DNA of 64,000 nucleotides, from the NCBI GenBank assembly GCA_002499445.1, contig DALS01000016.1, positions 635-64,634 on the forward strand, read 5' to 3'. The notes under the pieces are model-generated. The model was not told the DNA's origin and did not search any database. It worked only from the letters and a program-made list of their open reading frames with translations. Below, piece by piece: positions 9,289 to 16,946 of this stretch. Source of the DNA: Methanosarcina sp. UBA293. Lineage in GTDB: Archaea > Halobacteriota > Methanosarcinia > Methanosarcinales > Methanosarcinaceae. Position 1 is the stretch's first letter. The number at the start of each line of letters is the position of its first letter. The position numbers and the translations under genes were made by a program.

Positions 9289-9840
9289 TCACCCGTATAA
9301 TAGATCAGATATCTGCTTCAATGAACGCTCATACACGTTTTTCAGGATTGAATCATATGTGAAATCTAACCTGACCGTTCCATCCTCGTTTTCCAGAACA
9401 ACTCCGCCAATTGAATCGATATTGCCAGCATAAGACAAAGAAGTTAACTTCTTGACAATTTCTTCTGAATCTTTAGAAGAGTAGACCCTAGCTCCGCTAG
9501 CTTCGTGCTTGTTGAGAAGATATTTCAACAGCTCTTCTTTTTTGGATGCCGGCATTGACTTGATTCTTTCAACGGTCTGAATGTAAACTTTATCTAAAAG
9601 TTCTTTGCGCTTGTTAAGCGTAATTCTTTTTACTTCCAGGTTTGCACTTGATATGACCTGCTGGTGCAGATTTTGGAGGTCCTCTTCTGCCTTGACAAGG
9701 CTGTCTCCGAGCATCTTTTTCTGTACTTCTTTAGCTTCATTTATGATCTCGGAGGCCTTTGCGTCGCCTTCGGCTGTCAAACGGGAAACCTCGGCTCTTG
9801 CACCCTCCTGGATGTCTTTTACAACGATCTCTAGTCCCAT
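9289..9840 (-). CDS. ahaE: A1AO ATP synthase peripheral stalk subunit E
   Basis: 183 residues. Subunit E pairs with H to form the peripheral stalk that holds the A3B3 head against rotation. The N-terminal two thirds are a long Ala/Glu/Lys-rich helix (GARAEVSRLTAEGDAKASEI onward), followed by a small mixed C-terminal domain (VGGVVLENEDG-like region near residues 145-160). A strong Shine-Dalgarno (GGAGGTG) lies 5 nt before the ATG, unlike the tightly overlapped genes downstream. A structured 218-nt spacer separates it from ahaK. Confidence 0.95.
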   Translation of the reverse strand: MGLEIVVKDIQEGARAEVSRLTAEGDAKASEIINEAKEVQKKMLGDSLVKAEEDLQNLHQQVISSANLEVKRITLNKRKELLDKVYIQTVERIKSMPASKKEELLKYLLNKHEASGARVYSSKDSEEIVKKLTSLSYAGNIDSIGGVVLENEDGTVRLDFTYDSILKNVYERSLKQISDLLYG

Positions 9841-10058
9841 GCTTACACCTCCAAATGGATTTAGAGCAAAAATAGTGCTCTAAGCTTAGAGCAAAAATTC
9901 TAAGCTGCTTAGAGTGCAACAATACCTAATAACTTAGAGCATTATAACCACTCGAAGCTTGCCTGGTAAGAAAAAAGCCCAAGTTAGCTAAAGCAATGCT
10001 CTAAGAAATCAATGCTCTAAGAAATTTAAGAGCGGGTAGCTCTTAAATTTAAGCAGAA
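9841..10058 (-). promoter_or_regulatory. Structured spacer between ahaK and ahaE
   Basis: This 218-nt untranslated gap is the only long one inside the operon. Eight nucleotides after the ahaK stop is a perfect 12-bp hairpin with a 5-nt loop (10022-10033 and 10039-10050). It is followed by a 16-bp tandem duplication (9994-10009 and 10010-10025), a perfect 16-bp palindrome (9877-9892) and further copies of TTAGAGCA or its complement, about seven in all. Position suggests mRNA processing, 3' protection of ahaK mRNA or partial termination, to raise c-ring subunit yield. That role is inference. Confidence 0.6.
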
Positions 10059-10301
10059 TTACTGGTTGATAAGCAATGCAACGACAAGACCGAAGATAAC
10101 AATGGTTTCTGGAATGACAGTAAGGATCAGACCCTTACCGAATAATCCTTCATTTTCTGCCATTGCACCGATTGCTGCTGTGCCGATATCTTTCTCAGCT
10201 ATTGCAGATGCATACCCAGTTACTGAGATTGCGATTGCTGCACCAAGTGCTTTCATTCCTGCTGCGTCCAAAAAGAGACCTGCTGTTGCTCCGTCTACCA
10301 T
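10059..10301 (-). CDS. ahaK: A1AO ATP synthase membrane rotor subunit K (c subunit, proteolipid)
   Basis: 80 residues forming a two-helix hairpin, the single-hairpin (F-like) size, rather than the duplicated or triplicated forms of some other methanogens. Helix 1 (about 12-34) is Ala/Gly-rich; helix 2 (about 55-77) contains the ion-binding carboxylate E65 in the context VIPETIVIF. Multiple copies form the rotor ring that carries H+ and/or Na+. It is preceded by ahaI at 4 nt and followed by the hairpin-rich spacer, fitting a need for more c subunits than other subunits. Confidence 0.96.
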   Translation of the reverse strand: MVDGATAGLFLDAAGMKALGAAIAISVTGYASAIAEKDIGTAAIGAMAENEGLFGKGLILTVIPETIVIFGLVVALLINQ

Positions 10302-10305
10302 GTTT

Positions 10306-12258
10306 TTATTCCTCCGTATATTTTCTTATATATCCGAATGGGTTGAATTTTCTGCCCCCGCCTTGATAGAATTTTCCAAAGAATTCTACATACTGCAATC
10401 TGAGTGCGTGCAGTCCGGGAGCGATAATACTCAGAACAGAGTTCAAACCGTGTCCGAGCATAAATACAAGTATTGCAGCTATTGCTGCGAAACCAATTTG
10501 AGAATGATCAGCCCAGATCATCCCGAAGGCGATGTCATTGACTGTACCTGCGATGTAAATCGAAGATAGACCGACTGCGATAATACGGGCATACGAAAGA
10601 ACGTTACCCATAAGAGATGGCAATTCGACCACACCAGCGATACCCTCGCCCATGGCGAGCATCACAATACCCAGAACAAGAACAATAGCACCGACATACA
10701 TCAATGCTGAACCGCCAACACTAAGATAACCAGCTGCTGCAAGGATTGCACCAAGCTCAATAATCATCCAACTGCCTTTTTCAAGAATAGCGTGTTTCAT
10801 CCCGTGGTGCCTGGCGACATTTGAAAAACCGAGCAGGTACCCAAGATTTAAGTGAAGCAGTCCGACAAAAATGCTTAGTCCAATCATAGTCATTATCATG
10901 TGAGACCTATGAACTGGAAAAGTAAACACTTCTCCTCCAATACCTTCAAAGAGAGTAATAGTTTCCCAACCTGGAATCAGGCCTGGAACTACTCCATGTT
11001 CGGTATGTAAGCTCGCAAGCGAGAATCCAAGGAATTCACCATAAAGAACTCCAAAGAAAGCTGCTGATATCTCACAATAGATCAGAATATTCATGAGAGG
11101 CTTCACCGCATCTGACTTTACCAGTGTTTTGATAGCCAGTGCAAGCCCTCCCAATATCATTGCATATCCGATGTCTCCGAGAATCAGTCCATAGATCAGC
11201 GGCAAGGTTATGAAGATTGCTGATGATGGATCAATTTCAGTATATTTGGGCCTGGAATATAGGTCCATAACTTCCTGCATCGGTGCCACAACTTTAGAAT
11301 TGTTATATTCGACAGGGACATTTTCCTCATCCTCATGATGGATTTCGAGGCTAGTAATGTATGCCTTACCTTTAGTGGCACTGCTAACTACACTGACAAG
11401 TTTGTCGTAATCTTCGGCGGGGGTCCAGCCATCGATTATAAACGCATTTTCAGATGTAGCTATTCTAAGAGGCAGTTCTGCTTTCTGACTCTCGATGGTT
11501 AGGACTTCATCGCTGGCAAGGATAAAGTCGGCGTACCTAGATTTCAAGGACTCGATTTCACCCTTTAAGGATTCAATCCTTTTGGTGACTTCGGCTTCTT
11601 TCTGTTCAATAAATCTTAACAGTTCGCTTGGGACACCACCTCTTTCCGGGACTCTAAACTCTTTGAATCCAAGACCCTGAAGTAATTCGTAAACTTTGTC
11701 GGCATCATTTTTAGCTACAAACAGTACAACTGCTTTTGATTGAGGATCAAAATACAGTTCGTATGCTTGGGTGATGCTCGAAATCTGACTTTCTTCCAGG
11801 CTGCCTTTTACAGTACCCGCGAAAACCCTGAGGCTCTCGTAGCCACGGTAATATTCGAAGTCAAGATCAATGGACAGATAAGGCAGGATGTCTCTCTTCT
11901 GAGACTCCAGGTCTTTTAATTCATTTTCAAGCTGGGAAATTGATTCCGTTTTAGCTGAAATTGTCCTGTCTAATTCATCTAGCTTCGAGTCAAGTTCGCG
12001 CAGAACAGAGTCAGTTTTCTGAACTACCGGTTTTTTGCTTTCAATCCCCAAATAATTGGCGATAGAACGGATCTTCACAAGCTTTTTAGATACTTCTCCT
12101 GCGTTTTTAAATGGCTTGCTGATCTTAAAACCAGACTCGTCTTCGACAAAATCTTCGACGTGAAAAAGATTTGTATCATGCAGTGCATCGATGGTTTCTT
12201 TTAGAATGCTTTTGTGCCCGACAATAACGGCCCTTGTCATCTCTTTAGGTCTACTCAT
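10306..12258 (-). CDS. ahaI: A1AO ATP synthase membrane subunit I (a subunit)
   Basis: 650 residues from the ATG at 12258. The N-terminal about 330 residues are a soluble coiled-coil dumbbell that contacts the peripheral stalks; the C-terminal half holds about seven to eight membrane segments, including GLILGDIGYAMILGG and SLMGNVLSYARIIAVGLSS. The latter carries the Arg that releases ions from subunit K. The ATG at 12258 overlaps the ahaH stop by 8 nt and fits the family start (MTRAVIVGHK soon after); the longer frame from 12288 would read far into ahaH. Confidence 0.96.
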   Translation of the reverse strand: MSRPKEMTRAVIVGHKSILKETIDALHDTNLFHVEDFVEDESGFKISKPFKNAGEVSKKLVKIRSIANYLGIESKKPVVQKTDSVLRELDSKLDELDRTISAKTESISQLENELKDLESQKRDILPYLSIDLDFEYYRGYESLRVFAGTVKGSLEESQISSITQAYELYFDPQSKAVVLFVAKNDADKVYELLQGLGFKEFRVPERGGVPSELLRFIEQKEAEVTKRIESLKGEIESLKSRYADFILASDEVLTIESQKAELPLRIATSENAFIIDGWTPAEDYDKLVSVVSSATKGKAYITSLEIHHEDEENVPVEYNNSKVVAPMQEVMDLYSRPKYTEIDPSSAIFITLPLIYGLILGDIGYAMILGGLALAIKTLVKSDAVKPLMNILIYCEISAAFFGVLYGEFLGFSLASLHTEHGVVPGLIPGWETITLFEGIGGEVFTFPVHRSHMIMTMIGLSIFVGLLHLNLGYLLGFSNVARHHGMKHAILEKGSWMIIELGAILAAAGYLSVGGSALMYVGAIVLVLGIVMLAMGEGIAGVVELPSLMGNVLSYARIIAVGLSSIYIAGTVNDIAFGMIWADHSQIGFAAIAAILVFMLGHGLNSVLSIIAPGLHALRLQYVEFFGKFYQGGGRKFNPFGYIRKYTEE

Positions 12259-12580
12259 TAAGGACCGCCCTCTCAAACTCCTGTACAAGGTAATTGACGG
12301 ATTTGTCGATGTTAGCTTGAGCTTTTTGGGACATGGCTAATGCGTTTTTCTCACCATCGTTGACGATCTTATCTCTTTCCTCCAGGATCTTTTTTTCACC
12401 TTCTTTAAAAGAGTCTTGTGCAGCTTTATGTGCATCGATTTCGGCCTGTCTCAGGATTTCCCTGGCTTCAGCCCGAGCATCAGATATGCGCTTGTTTTTA
12501 GCATCAATGGCCTCGTCAACCATTGATTTGGCGCTTTCCTCTGCTTTTTTGATTTCAGATAAGATTTCATTTTTAGCCAT
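12251..12580 (-). CDS. ahaH: A1AO ATP synthase peripheral stalk subunit H
   Basis: 109 residues, first gene of the operon. It is nearly all one amphipathic helix rich in Ala, Lys and Glu (KAEESAKSMVDEAIDAKNKR onward), as expected for subunit H, which forms a right-handed coiled coil with subunit E in the peripheral stalk. It ends in TAG and overlaps the ahaI start. A purine-rich GGAG motif lies 6 nt before its ATG. Confidence 0.93.
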   Translation of the reverse strand: MAKNEILSEIKKAEESAKSMVDEAIDAKNKRISDARAEAREILRQAEIDAHKAAQDSFKEGEKKILEERDKIVNDGEKNALAMSQKAQANIDKSVNYLVQEFERAVLNE

Positions 12581-12599
12581 GTGAATCTCCGTCTATTAA

Positions 12600-12632
12600 A
12601 ATTTAATATAAATTTATAATAAAAATCCCTAC
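12600..12632 (-). promoter_or_regulatory. Probable ATP synthase operon promoter
   Basis: The stretch immediately upstream of ahaH is strongly AT-rich. Read on the minus strand it contains TATAAATTTATATTAAATTT, a good archaeal TATA-box region. There is no other gene upstream on this strand for about 700 bases, so the operon promoter must lie here or somewhat further up. The transcription start cannot be fixed from sequence alone. Confidence 0.4.
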
Positions 12633-13293
12633 TCCAATGGAGTTAGTTAACAAATCCTTCGCGAATGATCTATATAACAGCTTCGGTTTTATCAAAGAGG
12701 AGGGAGGAAACTGTAATTATAAATCGTTATATATCCAATATATAAGAATTTTTTAAGAAAATGTGAAATATAAATAGCTAAATATACAGATAAAATGAAA
12801 AAGATTAAATATAACAGTAAAAAAGAATTAAATTAGCACAATACAATATAATTAAGTCTTGAGGAGCACAATACAATATAATTAAGTCTTGAGGGATTAT
12901 GAGACTAAACGCTTGGAAGTAAAATGTAAAGCGTGGCCCGAACTATTGGAGCTAAGCTGTTTTGACCTTTTTTTCAGATGAATTTCGAAAAGTCTTTAAG
13001 TGAAATAAAAGGTTGCTTTATTTCATTACATTAGCAGTTTTTTCAATCGACAATTAGTTAAATCTATTTCCAAGAAAATCAAACCTTTTAAAACAAATTT
13101 TCGAAAATAAACCCTTATTAAATCTCCAATACATATAATTCTGGTATGCAGAGTCCAGTATTCAATTCTTAAAAATAGAAAAATCAGACAATTTTCAATG
13201 AAAGAGGGATACATTCAGGAGAAAACCCCTAAAAAAAACTTATCCTCCAAACAAGAGATCAAAGAAGGGAAATAAAAAATAACATAAAAAATG
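12633..13293. other. Intergenic region with tandem duplication
   Basis: No convincing gene is present. It contains an exact 30-bp tandem duplication (12835-12864 and 12865-12894; unit begins AGCACAATACAATATAATTA) and a perfect 9-bp hairpin (13001-13009 and 13017-13025, TGAAATAAA / TTTATTTCA). It separates the aha promoter from the 3' end of the radical SAM gene. A 62-codon frame on the minus strand here has AT-driven composition and no start signal. Confidence 0.5.
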
Positions 13294-14472
13294 TTATTTA
13301 AGCCTGTAAGGAATTCTCGCGCCTTGAGGAATTGTATGAATATATTCCCTCCGGAAATCGGGGTTACGCATCATGCAATAAGCGTCATTCTTTTTGTAAG
13401 CGGTATGCTTACCCATAAACTTCCAGATAGTTTCCAGAGAGTTATCACAGATATTTCCAAAAGAGAGAGGAGTGTAAGCACACGGCATCACTTCCCCATC
13501 AGAAGCGACATGTATCCAGCGTCTGCCCGCAAAACATCCAAAAAGGCTGGGACCCATGAAATATGGAAATGCAGTTACTCTGGGACCTTCAGGTTTAGAA
13601 TTCATCATTTTCTGGAATTTTTCAAGCCTTGAGACATCTTTTTCCCCTATTACCTCATCCTCATGATCAAGCCAGCGTCCGACAGCGATGATTTCATAAA
13701 TAGAGAGTTCGTGCATGCCAAGATCAGCTGCAAGGTTGTAAAATTCCTCAAGATCATCGATATTGTGAGGGGAAATGACCACGAACATATCAGTTAAGAT
13801 CCCGGCACTTTTCGCATTCTTGATCCCGTTTAGTGCATCCCTGTATGCTCCATCTCGCCCCCGAATGCGGTCATGCTCAGCTTCAAAAGGACTGTCCAGG
13901 CTGATTCTTGAGGCGTATAAACCTGCGGCTTTAAGCTCCGTTGCCTTTTCTTCAGAAAGTTTGAAGCCTGAGGTAAAACAGGTTGCAATTGCCCTGGATT
14001 TATCCACTCTCGCTACCATCTCAACGAGATCGTTTCGGAGCATTGTCTCGCCACCATCGAAAGAAATGAGATAGGTACCAAGGTCTAGGCTTTGATCCAC
14101 AGCTCTGGAGATCTCATCAAGAGTCAGTTCTCTTTCTGGCTTTATATCAGCCGCTCCGCAGTGAATACATCGATTTGGACAGCGGGCAGTAATTCCTATT
14201 GATAACTGGTCCGGAACTCTTTTTTTCATAATTGCTGCAATTTCAGCACTAATTACCCGACTGAAAACAGACCCCGGAATAGGCGGGATCCACGTAGAAA
14301 AAATAATCTCATTCTCATTTATTGAGATAGGTTTTTCTTCCGCAAAAATGTTATTTATGCGCTTTAGGAAGGGTTTTGCAAGCTGGGAGAGAGGACCTTC
14401 TGCATCAAGCACCATCTTTTCATTTTCCGCGCTGGCGTTTACTTTAAGCACCGGACTATCATATACTCGCAT
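13294..14472 (-). CDS. Radical SAM/SPASM-like protein
   Basis: 392 residues from the ATG at 14472, chosen because AGGTG lies 5 nt upstream. The 4Fe-4S cluster motif CPNRCIHC (CxxxCxxC) begins about residue 103, followed by SFDGGETMLR, the GGE motif that binds S-adenosylmethionine. The C-terminal region (CFAGRRWIHVASDGEVMPCAYTP with a further Cys near the end) looks like a SPASM or twitch domain holding a second cluster. A separate N-terminal about 90-residue domain is unusual. It lies 105 nt downstream of the polyprenyl synthase on the same strand, so a role in lipid or quinone-like cofactor (methanophenazine) chemistry is possible but unproven. Confidence 0.85.
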   Translation of the reverse strand: MRVYDSPVLKVNASAENEKMVLDAEGPLSQLAKPFLKRINNIFAEEKPISINENEIIFSTWIPPIPGSVFSRVISAEIAAIMKKRVPDQLSIGITARCPNRCIHCGAADIKPERELTLDEISRAVDQSLDLGTYLISFDGGETMLRNDLVEMVARVDKSRAIATCFTSGFKLSEEKATELKAAGLYASRISLDSPFEAEHDRIRGRDGAYRDALNGIKNAKSAGILTDMFVVISPHNIDDLEEFYNLAADLGMHELSIYEIIAVGRWLDHEDEVIGEKDVSRLEKFQKMMNSKPEGPRVTAFPYFMGPSLFGCFAGRRWIHVASDGEVMPCAYTPLSFGNICDNSLETIWKFMGKHTAYKKNDAYCMMRNPDFRREYIHTIPQGARIPYRLK

Positions 14473-14604
14473 GAATACACCTGGTAAAATTATTGGCAAA
14501 GGTTGGTAGATTTATTAGATTAAATAGAAGCCAAATCAATTCATTTTTTCATTTTACGTACAAGGAATTCAGTTGTAATTCATTTTTCAGGAAGAGTTGA
14601 GCGA

Positions 14605-15462
14605 TTAAACATTCTCAAGCATATCGACTGTTATATAATCAGTAATCTGAAAGAGTTTGTCCCTTGCCGAACATGCTTTGAATGTTAATAGAGTCTCTTT
14701 TGCGGCATTAATATGTAGCTTTACGGCATCTATAGATTTTTGTATTGCTTCTTCTCTTGACATGTTCTTCACATATACGCGCGGCAGTGTTTCAGATGTG
14801 AATTTTGACTCCTTACCTTCAACCACTTCAAGAAACTCAAGAATATCATCAACAATCTGGTATGCGGTTCCCAGAGAATTTCCGAAGAAATTAAAACGCT
14901 CAGCAAGGGTATCATCTGCCCCTCCAGTATGTGCCCCTATGGAAGCGCTGATAGCAAACAGAGAAGCCGTTTTCTTGTAAATGCACTCAAAGTAATTGCT
15001 TTCCCCGAAAGTATCCCTATCGAGTCTCAGGTCAAGGACTTCTCCCTCAGCCATATCCATTCCGGCTTTTCCGAATTCCCGAACCACTTTTTCCCCATAA
15101 GGAGAAATAAACTCAATGGACTTTGCAATTAGATAGTCACCACAAAGAAGCGCCTTTGAAGGACCAAATTTTTCAGGCGCAGAAGGCAAATTTCTTCTAA
15201 TAAGCCCCTGGTCCAGCAGGTCATCGTGGATGAGGGAAGCTGAATGCATCATTTCAATAGCAAGAGCTGCATCGAGGCTCTGGTAATGTGAACCTGAGCA
15301 GATCTCACTAGACAGAAGGAGGACAATCGGCCTGATTCGCTTTCCTCCGGTATTACAGACATGCTCTACCATTTTTTTTAAGCTGGATTCCTCCATTTGA
15401 GCAATGAAGGTATTTATCCCGGATTCAACATATCTGTACTCTTCCCACTCTTCAATATTCAT
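14605..15462 (-). CDS. trans-Polyprenyl diphosphate synthase, probably geranylfarnesyl type
   Basis: 285 residues from the ATG at 15462 (GGAG 8 nt upstream); a longer frame from 15492 lacks this signal. It condenses isopentenyl diphosphate onto allylic diphosphates. Seen: GGKRIRP, the first Asp-rich motif HDDLLD, the GDYL segment, and a second Asp-rich motif reading DDILE instead of DDxxD. In Methanosarcina mazei a synthase of this kind, encoded as I recall close to the ATPase genes, makes C25 geranylfarnesyl diphosphate for methanophenazine. The same neighbourhood here supports that role; chain length cannot be read with certainty from sequence. Confidence 0.88.
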   Translation of the reverse strand: MNIEEWEEYRYVESGINTFIAQMEESSLKKMVEHVCNTGGKRIRPIVLLLSSEICSGSHYQSLDAALAIEMMHSASLIHDDLLDQGLIRRNLPSAPEKFGPSKALLCGDYLIAKSIEFISPYGEKVVREFGKAGMDMAEGEVLDLRLDRDTFGESNYFECIYKKTASLFAISASIGAHTGGADDTLAERFNFFGNSLGTAYQIVDDILEFLEVVEGKESKFTSETLPRVYVKNMSREEAIQKSIDAVKLHINAAKETLLTFKACSARDKLFQITDYITVDMLENV

Positions 15463-16688
15463 CAATATTACTCCGTGTACTTGGACGGGCATCCGGTAAA
15501 GATTTCATTTGTCTTAAACATAGGCTCAAAAACATAGTTCCGGCAATACTTACCTGTTTCCTTCCAGTAAGGTTGGAGGAAGAGTTACCTGTATATCTAA
15601 ATGAACCTTTAAGTTCTCATTGTTTTCGTCCCTGAGTCCAAAAACTGTAAGTTAGGAGTTATCTCAAGGTTTTCGTATTCAATAATTTTCTGAAATTTTA
15701 CTTTTTGCCCGAAGGGCTTGGGGGATCTGATAGAAGTTTAACTATTTTAGAACGGCTATCTGAAGACTCAATACCGTGTCGTCCTATAAAGAACACGCTT
15801 GCAATAAGAAAAAGTGCAATCAGTGTTCATTTTCTCATATTAACCTAAAACCTCGTATAACACGATCATTACATTAACTTTTTGTTAAGCTCTGAATACT
15901 TTATCAATTATAAAATGGATATATAAACTATTGGAAGCTAGTTGATCGAGAATTATATTAGAAAGTCAGGATCAAGAATCTTACAATAAAGAGCCTCAGG
16001 TAGACTATGTCACAGGAAATAACTGTTTTCAGGTCATAACTTGAAGGCTAGATTAATAAAAAACAAAGTCTCTTGTGAGACTGTATATTCAGCTTTATAG
16101 AAGAGATATCTGCTTGATATCAGAGAAATACTCCTGATAGAAAACAAGAAGATAAGATTTCTCAACATAAGTATAAAGAAATCTTATTTGTTTCCTTATT
16201 GAGAGAACAAGCTTTCTTTTAGACTTGAACTGTTACCACTTTTCGAATATAAACAATAATATTTTTGAAAGATAGACACAGAAAGATGGATATTTTTATT
16301 CAAAATTTAATAAAAAAATAAAAGATACAACAAAAAACCTGATTTAACAGCGTAATAAAATAATATAATTGAGAGTATATTTAAAAGAATATGTATTTAA
16401 ATATTTATTGAAAATATATTTCCTGCACAAAACAGAGGTTAACAATAAGATAAAGCTGCTTACATAAAGTTGAGACGCATATCAGAAATATATCATAACA
16501 GATACTATAAAATTTGACTTCTCTATACTAGAGCAAAAAGGAGCATACTGTCGCGATTACATCGCAAATAAAAGAAAAATCAAAGATTTTTCTGATCCCG
16601 AAGCGGAACTCAGGGAGTGTAACTCGGAAGCCATTATTCTGCCGAAAAAGATATATATGGGAAATACCTCTTGATGTGTTGCAAGTTT
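15463..16688. other. AT-rich intergenic region
   Basis: About 1.2 kb with no supportable reading frame. There is a short GCCC-GAA-GGGC hairpin at 15707-15716 and many AT-rich stretches. It probably holds the promoter of the polyprenyl synthase at its left end and that of the tRNA genes at its right end. Nothing else is recognised. Confidence 0.5.
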
Positions 16689-16760
16689 GCGTTGATGGTC
16701 TAGTGGCTATGACTTGGGCCTTCCAAGCCCAAAACCCGGGTTCGAATCCCGGTCGGCGCA
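16689..16760 (+). tRNA. tRNA-Gly(TCC)
   Basis: A full cloverleaf can be folded: acceptor GCGTTGA / TCGGCGC with two G-U pairs, discriminator A, D arm, anticodon loop CTTCCAA with anticodon TCC, and T arm CCGGG-TTCGAAT-CCCGG. No CCA is encoded. A minus-strand reading frame across it (16528-16761) is an artefact of the tRNA sequence. Confidence 0.95.
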
Positions 16761-16861
16761 TTTAACCTTTTTCGAGAAAAAACAGAAATATCTTTTTTTC
16801 ATTTCATTCCTGATATTAATGAAATATAATAAATGAAATTTAAATGAAATCGAACACTAGT

Positions 16862-16946
16862 GCGAGGGTTGCCCAGCTAGGTCAAAGGCGATGGGCTTAG
16901 GACCCATTTTCGTAGGAATCCGTGCGTTCGAATCGCACCCCTCGCA
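16862..16946 (+). tRNA. tRNA-Leu(TAG)
   Basis: An 85-nt class II tRNA: acceptor GCGAGGG / CCCTCGC fully paired, discriminator A, anticodon arm ATGGG-CTTAGGA-CCCAT with anticodon TAG, long variable arm (TTTCGTAGGAATC region), and T arm GTGCG-TTCGAAT-CGCAC. No CCA is encoded. It lies 101 nt after tRNA-Gly. Its 3' 50 nt are antisense to the end of the neighbouring protein gene. Confidence 0.95.

Noticed and set aside
16528..16761. 77-codon minus-strand frame
   Set aside because: It runs across tRNA-Gly in antisense; the RRPGFEPGF-type start is the usual artefact from translating a tRNA complement.
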